Shown here: one piece after another, positions 1 to 8,437 of the stretch | How positions within the stretch are numbered: position 1 is the stretch's first letter | Layout: every line of letters starts with the position of its first letter | NCBI GenBank assembly: GCA_046350055.1 | Contig: JAXMBC010000001.1 | Span: forward strand, 3,286,001-3,350,000 | DNA: 64,000 nucleotides | From: JAEUIE01 sp046350055 | GTDB lineage: Bacteria; Planctomycetota; Planctomycetia; Gemmatales; HRBIN36 | Direction of reading: 5' to 3' | Notes under the pieces: generated by a model | Databases searched by the model: none | What the model was told of the DNA's origin: nothing | Seen by the model: only the letters and a program-made list of their open reading frames with translations | Program-made: the position numbers and the translations under genes

Positions 1-482
1 GCCCACGCGGTTACTTTGCCCTGGCTCGTGATGGTCTCTTTCCCAAGTGGATGAGCGGCACTGCAGGCAAGGAATCCACCCCACTGGCTTCCATGCTCCT
101 GCAGTGCCTTTGGACCTGCCTGTTGATCCTGGGTGCAGAAGTGGCTCGCCGCTACATCATCAATTTCACCAGGAACCCTTTTGGTATCCTGACCGACTAT
201 GTGGTGATTGGTGCGGTGATATTTGAGACACTCGCTGTCTCAGCAGTGTTCCGACTACGCAGGCTGGAACCGAATCTGCCACGGCCGTTCCGCTGCTGGG
301 GCTACCCCTGGGCGCCTGCACTTCACATTCTGGCGATGGTCTATGTGCTCGTGAAGACAGTACAATCCGACTGGCTTCAATCCTCCGCAGCGCTGGGGTT
401 CATCCTGCTGGGTGCTATTGTCTACTGGATCGCCTTTGTGGTTTACCGCTTTTCAGAGAAGCCCGGGACGTTACAGACATAG
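1..482 (+). CDS. APC-superfamily amino-acid permease, C-terminal part
   Basis: The reading frame is open from the left edge (codons in phase from base 3), so the 5' part lies outside the window. The visible 159 residues contain about four hydrophobic spans. Between the second and third lies an RPFRCWGYPW segment that matches the conserved RPxRxxGYP loop near the C-terminus of APC-superfamily amino-acid/cationic transporters. The protein would import or exchange an amino acid across the cytoplasmic membrane; the substrate cannot be told. It ends 38 bp before the next gene. Confidence 0.75.
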   Translation, partial: PRGYFALARDGLFPKWMSGTAGKESTPLASMLLQCLWTCLLILGAEVARRYIINFTRNPFGILTDYVVIGAVIFETLAVSAVFRLRRLEPNLPRPFRCWGYPWAPALHILAMVYVLVKTVQSDWLQSSAALGFILLGAIVYWIAFVVYRFSEKPGTLQT

Positions 483-486
483 CGCA

Positions 487-514
487 TTTACATCGTCCAT
501 CGCTCTGTTAGGAT
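487..514 (+). promoter_or_regulatory. Promoter-like -35/-10 giving a leaderless start
   Basis: TTTACA (487-492), a 16-bp spacer and TAGGAT (509-514) are followed by exactly 6 nt and the ATG at 521. A transcript starting 7 nt after the -10 would begin at the A of the start codon. The GGATGATGAG stretch could instead be read as a ribosome-binding site, so the two explanations compete. Confidence 0.35.
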
Positions 515-520
515 GATGAG

Positions 521-1318
521 ATGAGCGTGATGACCCTGCCTGGCGAGCAACCTTATCATTACCACGATTCCGGCGGAGACGGTCCGCCACTGGTGTTGTT
601 GCATGGCTTTCCCATGTCACATCTGCAGTGGCAGCCACAGATTCATCACTTTGCAGCCAGTCATCGCGTCATAGCTCCGGACATGCGAGGCTTGGGCGAA
701 AGTACGGTGACTGATCCCACTGCTACTATCACCATGGAGCAGCATGCGGATGATGTTGTGTCTCTCCTGCAGCATCTGCAGATCAGTCAGCCAGTCACGT
801 TCATCGGGCTTTCCATGGGAGGCTACGTCCTCTGGCAACTGGTACACAAGTATCCTGATCTGCCAGGCAAAATCGTTCTCTGTCACACTCGCACCGTTGC
901 TGATACAGCAGAACAAGCCGAGGGGAGACAGCAATTAGCAGCCAGAACATTGGAAGAGCAGTCTGCTGATGCCGTGTTAGCCACCATGCTGCCTCGTTTG
1001 CTGCCTGCATCGGCACCTGACAGTGTACGCTTTGCCGTTACTCGTATGGCTCGTTCCGCAACCCCGGCGGGGCTGGCAGCTACGCTTCGTGGTCTTGCCG
1101 TGCGACCCGATGCTGGTGACATCCCAGCAACTATCCAGGCGCCTACCCTCGTTATCTCGGGAGAACTGGATGCAATCTCGCCTCCACACGAGATGCAGGA
1201 GTGGGCCAGGCGTATTCCAAATTGTCAGTTCGTCTCTCTCTCCGGTGCAGGTCACTTGTCACCTCTGGAAACGCCCGACCTTTTCAATCAGACTTTGACG
1301 GGATGGGCCGCATGGTAG
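521..1318 (+). CDS. Alpha/beta-fold hydrolase
   Basis: A 265-residue soluble serine hydrolase of the alpha/beta superfamily. The oxyanion HGFPM motif is near residue 28, the nucleophile Ser98 sits in GLSMGG, the acid is probably Asp217 (SGELD) and the catalytic His245 lies in GAGHL. The substrate cannot be inferred; sequences of this type include carboxylesterases, lactonases and haloperoxidase-like enzymes. There is no signal peptide, so it is cytoplasmic. Its last codons overlap the start of aat, which suggests one transcript. Confidence 0.85.
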   Translation: MSVMTLPGEQPYHYHDSGGDGPPLVLLHGFPMSHLQWQPQIHHFAASHRVIAPDMRGLGESTVTDPTATITMEQHADDVVSLLQHLQISQPVTFIGLSMGGYVLWQLVHKYPDLPGKIVLCHTRTVADTAEQAEGRQQLAARTLEEQSADAVLATMLPRLLPASAPDSVRFAVTRMARSATPAGLAATLRGLAVRPDAGDIPATIQAPTLVISGELDAISPPHEMQEWARRIPNCQFVSLSGAGHLSPLETPDLFNQTLTGWAAW

Positions 1319-1995
1319 ACTGGGACTCTGAACCGCTCATGTGGGACGATCCGTACGGTCTCGTCTACATTGGTGGTGATCTACATCCTGACACGCTTCT
1401 TGCTGCCTATCGACGCGGTATCTTCCCCTGGTTCAATGAGGATGATCCGCTTCTCTGGTGGTCCCCTGATCCACGAGCGATCTTTGAGTTCGACAAGATA
1501 CACTTCAGCAAGAGGCTGCTCCGCACCGTGAGGCAAGGCCGCTTCCGTACCACGATGAATTGTCAGTTTGCCGGCGTGATGCGGGCCTGTAGTGATCGGG
1601 AGGAAGGTTCATGGATCACCGACGACATGTTCGAAGCCTACTGTGAACTCCATCGCCTAGGCCATGCCCACAGCGTGGAAAGCTGGAATGGCGATGAACT
1701 GGTAGGGGGAATCTATGGTGTAGCTGTTGGTGGTCTCTTTGCTGCTGAATCCATGTTCCACCGTGAAACCGATGCCGGCATGGTCGCGATGGTCAAGCTG
1801 GTCGAGCACCTGCAGTCCCGAGGCTACATTCTTCTCGATACTCAGATGGCGACAGATCATACCCGCATCTTGGGTGCAATTGATATTCCCCGAGACAACT
1901 ATAGGCGTCGGCTGGAACGGGCTGTTGCACTTCCCGTCAGCTTTCAAGCTGCCGGACCAGATCTTCGTAATGCGACCCCACAGCATGCAGGGTGA
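1303..1995 (+). CDS. aat: Leucyl/phenylalanyl-tRNA--protein transferase
   Basis: This enzyme transfers Leu or Phe from aminoacyl-tRNA to N-terminal Arg/Lys of proteins, creating an N-degron for ClpS/ClpAP. The hallmark RGIFPWF and WWSPDPR motifs are near residues 40-60, with a GGIYGV-AESMF block in the middle, all typical of the family. The start at 1303 gives 230 residues, the normal length; ATG 1312 is an alternative. The frame is open further upstream but there it overlaps the hydrolase and shows no family similarity. The 3' end overlaps the convergent tsaE by 59 bp. Confidence 0.92.
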   Translation: MGRMVDWDSEPLMWDDPYGLVYIGGDLHPDTLLAAYRRGIFPWFNEDDPLLWWSPDPRAIFEFDKIHFSKRLLRTVRQGRFRTTMNCQFAGVMRACSDREEGSWITDDMFEAYCELHRLGHAHSVESWNGDELVGGIYGVAVGGLFAAESMFHRETDAGMVAMVKLVEHLQSRGYILLDTQMATDHTRILGAIDIPRDNYRRRLERAVALPVSFQAAGPDLRNATPQHAG

Positions 1996-2401
1996 TATCA
2001 CGTGATGTTGGACCGGTGACAGTCAACTCGATGCGCAGATGATCGCGGGGAAATACTGCAGGTACCCGGTCTGCCCATTCCACCAGGCAGACACCCTCAC
2101 CAGAGAAGTATTCCAACGCCCCCAGGTCTTCAAAGTCGGTCTGCTGCTTCAGTCGATAAGCATCGAAGTGAAAAATAGGCAGTCTGGCTTCATATTCCTG
2201 CACGAGTACAAACGTCGGGCTGGTGACCTGATTGACATCCACCACATCCAGACCCTGGGCTATGCATCGGCTGAGGAACGTCTTGCCCGCGCCAAGGGGA
2301 CCTACCAGGGCGATCACTGCACCGGGAAAGAGCAGCCTGCCCAATGCGATACCCAGTTGCTCCGTCTCATTCAGAGAGTTGCAGTGACGTGTGACTTTCA
2401 T
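1937..2401 (-). CDS. tsaE: tRNA threonylcarbamoyladenosine biosynthesis ATPase TsaE
   Basis: A 154-residue P-loop ATPase that works with TsaB and TsaD to form t6A37 in tRNAs reading ANN codons. The Walker A GPLGAGKT is at residues 34-41. SPTFVLVQEY and the VEWADR segment, which carries the conserved Glu, follow at family-typical spacing. The start ATG overlaps the stop of the upstream membrane-protein gene in an ATGA arrangement, so the two are probably translationally coupled. The C-terminal codons overlap aat tail to tail. Confidence 0.92.
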   Translation of the reverse strand: MKVTRHCNSLNETEQLGIALGRLLFPGAVIALVGPLGAGKTFLSRCIAQGLDVVDVNQVTSPTFVLVQEYEARLPIFHFDAYRLKQQTDFEDLGALEYFSGEGVCLVEWADRVPAVFPRDHLRIELTVTGPTSRDITLHAVGSHYEDLVRQLES

Positions 2402-4014
2402 GCCGGCGACAATGCCTGAGATGAAACAATTTGCATTCTGGTCTTGGTGGCGTCCACTCGTCGTCGATGGTTAGCCAGCCAGCGGGCGGTATATAGCCAG
2501 GCACATAGCGATAGGGCTGCATAGCCAGCAGCCATGTAATATGGCGTGATATTGGAAAAAGGCTGGTCAGGTTGAGGTACAGTGACGCGCAAGACCTGGG
2601 TAACAGGCGTTGCATAAAGCATACCTTTGCCGACGATCTCATACACAGTACCCCTCATGCTCGACATCATTGATCCCGCCAGCGTAGGCATGGCAATCAG
2701 GATCATCAGTGCCAGCAGAAAGTAGGCACTACCATACTTGCGGGAAGATAAATGCATGGCCTGGTAGAAGAGGCCAAGAAATACCACCACTGCTAATGCC
2801 GTCAGAGGCAGGTCCAGACGATAAATGTCACTAAGAGGCAGAGCCGGGTCGAAGAAATAGATGCTGAGAACTCCGAGTGATGCAAAGACAAGGTTCACCA
2901 GGATCGACAGAGTACTGGGAGCACGGTCATGCAAGAGCGATTCCGTCAGGTAACGCCCCGGTTGACGAAATCGCCAATTCCAACTCGACACCATCTCGAT
3001 GCGAGGGGTCAGGATGACGAAATAAATCAGACTGAACAGCACATGGAGAAGTAGGAATAACCCTACCTGCTGCTCAACGGTTAGCCCGGCCCCGCCAAGG
3101 ACTCCGAGCCGGCCACAGGCAGCCAAAACACCTGCCAGGGTTGCATCAATCAGGAAAAGGAAAAGGTAACCCATTCGTTTGCCCAACGGACTGCTGTCGG
3201 GATTGGCAAGTCGCCTGGCCATGATCGTCAGCACAATCCAGGCAACAACCAGGTGAGCGATGGGGGTGAAGAGTAGGCAGGGTATTTTCAAGCCAAACCA
3301 GTAGAACTGTGCCAGCCACGGGTTCTCAGCAGAGAAACCTGCAAATGCTGTCAGTGGGGTGAGTAATGCGCTCGCTGTGGAGCGTCGTGGATCATTCAGG
3401 AAGCTAACTGAATCACCCGGGCCAAACGTACTGTAGAGTACGATGCTCAGAACTCCCATGAAGATGCCAAACCCCGGGGCGGCTCCGGTCCCCTTGGGAG
3501 AACTTATTTGCAGGGTATTCTGAATGGCACAAGCACCTACGAGAAAGAGGAAAGTCAGGATCTGCAGCCAGCTGAGAAAGAGATCGAGCAGACTCACTCC
3601 GGGTACACCATTCATCAATGTGAAGACAGCAACTGGGATGGCTGAAATAGCAAGCAGATAAGCCATCACGGGAATACCCAGGAGCTTGCCAAGGATAATG
3701 TCCCATGGGCTGACAGCAGCGATACGCTGAAAGTCGAGCGTCTTGTTCATCACTTCGTTCTTGATCGCACCGCCCGCCTGTCCCAGCATGATGATGCCGG
3801 AAAGAAACGTCTGTCCGCCGAAGAGAATGAGGAGAAAGACCTTGTGTGGATTGAATCGAAGATTGGGAGAAATGCTGACCCAGTACTGCCAGGCTGCCAG
3901 TCCCATCACGAGCATGATGATGTAGAGGGAAGTGTTGAGCAGAAGGTTGCCACGTCTGGCTCGAAGCAGGAAGGCTGTGCCGACGAGAGGATTGTTCCAG
4001 GGAGCAAGACGCAT
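2398..4014 (-). CDS. ABC-2-type permease-like membrane protein
   Basis: About 538 residues with roughly a dozen hydrophobic spans in two blocks. The segment with GGAIKNEVMNKTLDFQRIA and ILGKLLGIP resembles the coupling region of ABC-2 permeases, where 'E...gTle...tP.s...ilgK' is typical. No ATPase gene lies beside it, so the transport partner must be encoded elsewhere. ATG 4014 was chosen because the 42 extra upstream codons are not hydrophobic and look unrelated. The 4-bp overlap with tsaE indicates co-transcription. The cargo is unknown. Confidence 0.72.
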   Translation of the reverse strand: MRLAPWNNPLVGTAFLLRARRGNLLLNTSLYIIMLVMGLAAWQYWVSISPNLRFNPHKVFLLILFGGQTFLSGIIMLGQAGGAIKNEVMNKTLDFQRIAAVSPWDIILGKLLGIPVMAYLLAISAIPVAVFTLMNGVPGVSLLDLFLSWLQILTFLFLVGACAIQNTLQISSPKGTGAAPGFGIFMGVLSIVLYSTFGPGDSVSFLNDPRRSTASALLTPLTAFAGFSAENPWLAQFYWFGLKIPCLLFTPIAHLVVAWIVLTIMARRLANPDSSPLGKRMGYLFLFLIDATLAGVLAACGRLGVLGGAGLTVEQQVGLFLLLHVLFSLIYFVILTPRIEMVSSWNWRFRQPGRYLTESLLHDRAPSTLSILVNLVFASLGVLSIYFFDPALPLSDIYRLDLPLTALAVVVFLGLFYQAMHLSSRKYGSAYFLLALMILIAMPTLAGSMMSSMRGTVYEIVGKGMLYATPVTQVLRVTVPQPDQPFSNITPYYMAAGYAALSLCAWLYTARWLANHRRRVDATKTRMQIVSSQALSPA

Positions 4015-4212
4015 AAAAGTATGCCCGGGGTAATAATCACTAGGGTAACGGGTGCGATGATGGAATGCCACCGAAAGTTGAAGATGATTAACGTAGTGAA
4101 GGACAATAAGTCGTTTCGCAGGATTTTCCCTACATATCATGCCTTTCCTGCTGCCAAATGGGCGGGTTTTCCTACTCTAATAGTCTGATTGTGTGCAAGT
4201 GAAGTGACCCGT

Positions 4213-4235
4213 GCCGCGCCCCGCGCGGCGTTTTT
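4213..4235 (+). promoter_or_regulatory. Terminator-like hairpin in the tig leader
   Basis: A perfect 7-bp GC stem (GCCGCGC / GCGCGGC) with a 3-nt loop is followed by GTTTTT and ends 15 bp before the tig start codon. It has the form of an intrinsic terminator. It lies between the divergent permease gene and tig, so in the + direction it would act on the tig transcript as an attenuator or leader structure. Confidence 0.5.
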
Positions 4236-4250
4236 GTCGGAGTAGCCTAC

Positions 4251-5720
4251 ATGGCGAATGAAGTAGTGGACCAGCCTGTGGAAACCACCGAAACTGAGAA
4301 GACCAAGCCGTTGTCACAGGAAGTGACAATACAGGATGCCGGCCCATGCCTGAAGCATGTAAAGGTGATTGTCGCCGCCAACGATATCAAAGAGCGGGTA
4401 CAAGCGAAGTTCAAGGAAATGATGCCGGAAGTACAGACCCCCGGGTTCCGTCCCGGCAAGGCTCCGCGCAAGCTCATTGAAAAGCAGTTCCATAAAGAAG
4501 TCACTGAGCAACTGAAGGGCGAACTGCTACTGCAAAGCCTTGAACAACTCGCTGACGACTACAAGCTGAATCCTATATCTCAGCCGCAAATCGATCCTTA
4601 TAAAGTCGACATGCCCAAAGACGGGGCACTCACCTATGAGTTCGATGTCGAAGTTGCCCCTGAATTCGAACTGCCCAATTACAAGAACCTGACGATCAAG
4701 CGGCCTACCAAGACCTTCACGGACGCCGATATCCTTGACGCTCAGACGAAATTCCTCCGTCGCTTTGCTACCACTGAAGAAAAAGATGGTCCTGCAGCGA
4801 TGGATGATATCATCACTGCCGATGTCATCGTGAAGGATGGTGATAATCAGCTTTCGAAGTTTGATGATCTGCAATTGCGGGTTGATCCGCAACTGGCATT
4901 CAAGGATGGAATCGCTGAAAAGTTCGGCGAGAAGATCGTCGGTTCCAAGGCTGGTGATGTCAAGACGGCAGAGATTGCCCTTTCAAATGCACTTGCTGAT
5001 CCCAACCTGAGCGGCAAGAAAGTGACTGGCGAGTTTCACATCAAGAGTGTGTACCAGGTCAACATGCCGGAACTCAACGAAGCCTTCTACAACGAACTGG
5101 GCGTGGCCGATGCAGATGGTCTGAAGGAAAAGATCAAGGAAGCACTCGAACGACAGCTTCAGTATGAACAGCGCCAACAGGCACGTAGTCAGGTGCTGGA
5201 GATTCTGGCAGGCTCAGCAACCTGGGATCTGCCACAGGATCTGCTCCGCCGCCAGGCATCCAAGACGCTGAACCGTCGCGTGATGGAAATGCGTTCCTCG
5301 GGCTTCAGCGATCAGGAAATTCGCAACGAACTGGCCCTCCTGCAGCGTGATGCTATGGCCACCACTACCCGCGGTTTGAAGGAGTATTTCGTGCTCCAGA
5401 AGATCTCGGAAGTGGAGAAGATTGATGTGGAAGATGCTGACATCAATCAGGAAATCGAAACGATGGCTGAGGCGAGCGACGAGTCACCCCGTAAAGTGCG
5501 TGCCCGCATCGAACGCGAGAACATGATGGAAGCCCTGATGACTCAGGTACTGGAGCGGAAGACGCTCGACTTCGTACTGTCGACTGCTCAGTATCAGGAC
5601 GTTCCTTTGGATCAGAAGCCATCGGGAAATGTCGCTAGCATCGAGGGCAGTGCTTCAGGAAGTCCAGAAGAAGCGCTCCCAACATTGGAAACTGCTGAAA
5701 ACGAACAAGCTGGTAAATAG
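4251..5720 (+). CDS. tig: Trigger factor, ribosome-associated chaperone
   Basis: A 489-residue trigger factor that binds nascent chains at ribosomal protein L23. The ribosome-docking signature GFRPGKAPRK is at residues 65-74. A degenerate FKBP-like middle domain (about 165-260) and an alpha-helical chaperone arm follow. The first 22 residues are a Glu/Thr-rich addition before the usual N-terminus, and the last 35 or so form an acidic low-complexity tail; both exceed the usual 430-450 residues. The family usually neighbours clpP/clpX, which are not seen here. Confidence 0.93.
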   Translation: MANEVVDQPVETTETEKTKPLSQEVTIQDAGPCLKHVKVIVAANDIKERVQAKFKEMMPEVQTPGFRPGKAPRKLIEKQFHKEVTEQLKGELLLQSLEQLADDYKLNPISQPQIDPYKVDMPKDGALTYEFDVEVAPEFELPNYKNLTIKRPTKTFTDADILDAQTKFLRRFATTEEKDGPAAMDDIITADVIVKDGDNQLSKFDDLQLRVDPQLAFKDGIAEKFGEKIVGSKAGDVKTAEIALSNALADPNLSGKKVTGEFHIKSVYQVNMPELNEAFYNELGVADADGLKEKIKEALERQLQYEQRQQARSQVLEILAGSATWDLPQDLLRRQASKTLNRRVMEMRSSGFSDQEIRNELALLQRDAMATTTRGLKEYFVLQKISEVEKIDVEDADINQEIETMAEASDESPRKVRARIERENMMEALMTQVLERKTLDFVLSTAQYQDVPLDQKPSGNVASIEGSASGSPEEALPTLETAENEQAGK

Positions 5721-5745
5721 CTTCAAGCTATGTCCACAGACACGT

Positions 5746-5767
5746 CACCCACGGTCAACCGTGGGTG
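5746..5767 (+). terminator. Intrinsic terminator after tig
   Basis: A perfect 9-bp stem, CACCCACGG / CCGTGGGTG, with the tetraloop TCAA, is followed by TTGGTGTTT. It starts 26 bp after the tig stop codon. Confidence 0.75.
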
Positions 5768-5811
5768 TTGGTGTTTAACGGAGGCACCGGGTGCGGAGAT
5801 TGGGAATCCCC

Positions 5812-5839
5812 TTGCTTTTCCCTTGATGACGGGTATGCT
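5812..5839 (+). promoter_or_regulatory. Possible promoter for the DUF1501 gene
   Basis: TTGCTT (5812-5817), 16 bp, TATGCT (5834-5839). It lies between the tig terminator and the DUF1501 start and would give a leader of about 95 nt. The rest of the 221-bp spacer shows nothing else. Confidence 0.3.
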
Positions 5840-5941
5840 TACAGACGAAGAATAAAACGATAGCCTGCTGTCCGGCTCATCTCCTACGGGCCCAGTGGTT
5901 ATGCCTCTTGCCTACCGTTTGTTGTCTGGGAGCTGCTCCCC

Positions 5942-7297
5942 ATGCTGACTCTTTTTGGCCGTTCACAGTCCACCTTATGCGATGGCGTGACGCGACGCAA
6001 CTTTCTCAAAATCGGGGGATTGGGCGTACTCGCTGGAGGACTATCTCTCACGAACCTGTTTCAGAACGAAGCAAGAGCCAATAAATCCACCCGACACAAA
6101 GCTGTCATCAATGTGTTTCTGGGGGGTGGCCCACCTCACCAGGATATGTTCGACCTGAAGATGGATGCGCCCAGCGAGATTCGGGGCGAAATGCTGCCCA
6201 TCAAGACTAATGTTCCCGGTATCGAAATCTGCGAAGTCTTTCCCCGCCTGGCCCGGCACATGCACCAGAGTGCAATCATTCGCTCGGTGGTAGGGCTTCG
6301 TGATGAACATGCGTCACACCAATGTTTCACTGGTTGGCCTTCGAACGGCCCCAGTGCTTTGAAAGCTTTGGGTGGCCGTCCAAGCATTGGGGCAGCGGCT
6401 ACCAAACTTCTTGGTGCCGTCGACCCTTCTGTGCCAAGCTTCGTCGGTCTGGCCAATCGAACCCAGCACACTCCCTGGTCTGATCCAGGTGCCTTTGGGT
6501 TTCTGGGACCAACCTACGCTCCGTTTAAGCCTGATGGCCCCGGTATGGCCAACATGACCCTCAAGGGTATGACTCTCGATCAATTGAATGACCGCCGCCT
6601 GCTTTGCCAGAGTTTCGATTCGCTGCGTAAAGAGATCGACAGCTCAGGATTGCTCGAAGGTGCGGATAATGCCACACAGCGAGCATTCGATGTGCTTACC
6701 TCCAGTCGACTGGTTGATGCACTCGACTTGTCCAGGGAAGACCCTCGCATCCGTGATCGTTATGGCGATGGCAAGCCATACCAGTTCCAGTATGATGGAG
6801 CACCTACCTGCAACGAACAATTCCTCATTGCCCGTCGTCTGGTCGAAGCTGGCGTGCGTGTAGTGACATTGAGCTACGGTCGATGGGACAGTCACGGGCA
6901 GAATTTCAAACTCGTGCGAGACCATGGAGCCAAGCTGGATCAGTGCCTCTCTGCCCTGATAGAAGATCTCGATCAGCGTGGTATGCTGAACGATGTCTGC
7001 ATAGCTGTGTGGGGTGAATTTGGTCGCACCCCGCGGATCAACAAGGATGCTGGTCGAGATCACTGGTCGCAGGTGAGTTGTGCCTTCCTTGCTGGTGGCG
7101 GACTCAAGACTGGCCAGGTTATTGGCTCGACGAATCGGTTAGGCGAGTATGCCAAGGACCGTCCGGTGCACTTCGCAGAAATCGTTGCTACGCTGTACCA
7201 TGTACTTGGTATTGATGTGACCAAGACCACAATCAACGATCCTACCGGCCGCCCACAATATCTCGTCGAGGGTGCACCGCTGCCCGAACTGGTGTAG
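5942..7297 (+). CDS. Tat-exported DUF1501 protein
   Basis: 451 residues of the DUF1501 family, very abundant in planctomycetes and distantly related to sulfatase/alkaline-phosphatase-fold enzymes. A twin-arginine signal RRNFLK is at residues 18-23, followed by a Gly/Leu-rich stretch, with probable cleavage after ARA near residue 46. The core holds FLGGGPPHQDMFD, the EHASHQ segment, SYGRWDSHGQN and VWGEFGRTPRIN-GRDHW, all family hallmarks. The family partners known from planctomycetes (DUF1549/DUF1553 proteins) are absent; instead a Rieske oxygenase follows after 27 bp. Confidence 0.9.
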   Translation: MLTLFGRSQSTLCDGVTRRNFLKIGGLGVLAGGLSLTNLFQNEARANKSTRHKAVINVFLGGGPPHQDMFDLKMDAPSEIRGEMLPIKTNVPGIEICEVFPRLARHMHQSAIIRSVVGLRDEHASHQCFTGWPSNGPSALKALGGRPSIGAAATKLLGAVDPSVPSFVGLANRTQHTPWSDPGAFGFLGPTYAPFKPDGPGMANMTLKGMTLDQLNDRRLLCQSFDSLRKEIDSSGLLEGADNATQRAFDVLTSSRLVDALDLSREDPRIRDRYGDGKPYQFQYDGAPTCNEQFLIARRLVEAGVRVVTLSYGRWDSHGQNFKLVRDHGAKLDQCLSALIEDLDQRGMLNDVCIAVWGEFGRTPRINKDAGRDHWSQVSCAFLAGGGLKTGQVIGSTNRLGEYAKDRPVHFAEIVATLYHVLGIDVTKTTINDPTGRPQYLVEGAPLPELV

Positions 7298-7324
7298 ACT
7301 ATCTGCACAGTTCGAGGAACGGTT

Positions 7325-8410
7325 ATGTTCAACCCTGACTTGCCGCTTGCCCTGGCGTCCACCATTCCTTCAGAGTGGTACACCAGTCCTGTACATGCCG
7401 AAGCGGAACGCAGCCATGTCTGGTATGACAACTGGCTCTGCGTTGGCCGTATTGATCAGGTAGAGCAGCCGGGACAGTACTTAACAATGGAAATGGCTGG
7501 CGAACCACTACTGGTTATCCGTGGGGAAGATCGTCAACTGCGTGCCATGTTTAACGTCTGCCGACACCGGGCAGCACGCATCATGACCGCCGAATGTGGT
7601 GTGACCGACAGGCTTCGCTGCCCATATCACGGCTGGACTTACGACCTGGCTGGCAACCTCCGCGGAGTGCCTGGGTTTGATGGTGTGGCAGACTTTCAGC
7701 GTGAGAACAATGGCTTGCCAGTGGTAACGGTGGAGACCTGGGGGCCTCTGGTATTTGTTCACCTGGGGCAGCCACGTGAAACGCTTGCAGAATATCTTTC
7801 ACCGCTGCCAGCGATGCTGAAGCCCTATGGCGTGGAGCAACTCGCCTGTGTCGGCCGCAAGGAGTATGTCCTCGAATGCAACTGGAAAGTCTTCGTCGAT
7901 AACTACCTGGATGGTGGTTACCACGTGAACGCCATCCACCCTTCACTTGCCGGGGTGCTCGACTACAAGAACTATAAGACGGAGTGCTTTCGTTACGTCA
8001 GCTTGCAATCAAGTCCGTTGAAAGCACCAGATGCCAGTGATGATGCCAGTGCCGCAAATGTCCGCACGGGCAAGGCTGCCGCCTACTGGTGGGTCTATCC
8101 CAATTTGATGATTAATGCCTACGAAGGCGTGATGGATACCAACCTGGTGTTGCCGCTGGGACCCGACCGGTGCCGCGTGCTTTTTGATTTCTATTTCCCA
8201 CGATCCGCCACATCACCGGAAGCACGCGCACAACAGGCGGAAAGCATGAAAGTGGCAGACCAGATTCAGGCTGAGGATGTCGGTATTTGTGAAGATGTGC
8301 AGCGTGGCCTCAAGAGCAGGTCGTTTGACACAGGCAGATACAGTGTCCGTCGTGAACAGGGAGTACATCATTTCCATTGTTTGTTGGCAAAACAGCATGG
8401 TGTCAAGTAG
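7325..8410 (+). CDS. Rieske [2Fe-2S] ring-hydroxylating oxygenase, alpha-subunit type
   Basis: 361 residues. The Rieske cluster ligands are Cys79-X-His81 and, 17 residues later, Cys99-X2-His102 (CPYHGW). The catalytic domain shows NWKVFVDNYLDGGYHVNAIHP with His200 and His205 as mononuclear-iron ligands. The protein resembles choline/carnitine- or phenylpropionate-dioxygenase large subunits; the substrate is unknown. No reductase or ferredoxin gene is adjacent, so electrons must come from a partner elsewhere. A GAGGAA ribosome site precedes the ATG. It is probably co-transcribed with the DUF1501 gene. Confidence 0.9.
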   Translation: MFNPDLPLALASTIPSEWYTSPVHAEAERSHVWYDNWLCVGRIDQVEQPGQYLTMEMAGEPLLVIRGEDRQLRAMFNVCRHRAARIMTAECGVTDRLRCPYHGWTYDLAGNLRGVPGFDGVADFQRENNGLPVVTVETWGPLVFVHLGQPRETLAEYLSPLPAMLKPYGVEQLACVGRKEYVLECNWKVFVDNYLDGGYHVNAIHPSLAGVLDYKNYKTECFRYVSLQSSPLKAPDASDDASAANVRTGKAAAYWWVYPNLMINAYEGVMDTNLVLPLGPDRCRVLFDFYFPRSATSPEARAQQAESMKVADQIQAEDVGICEDVQRGLKSRSFDTGRYSVRREQGVHHFHCLLAKQHGVK

Positions 8411-8437
8411 GATGGTACCTTCGATTTGCAAACATGC

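Noticed and set aside
617..934. Small antisense frames over the alpha/beta hydrolase
   Set aside because: They are shadows of the hydrolase gene with no conserved features.
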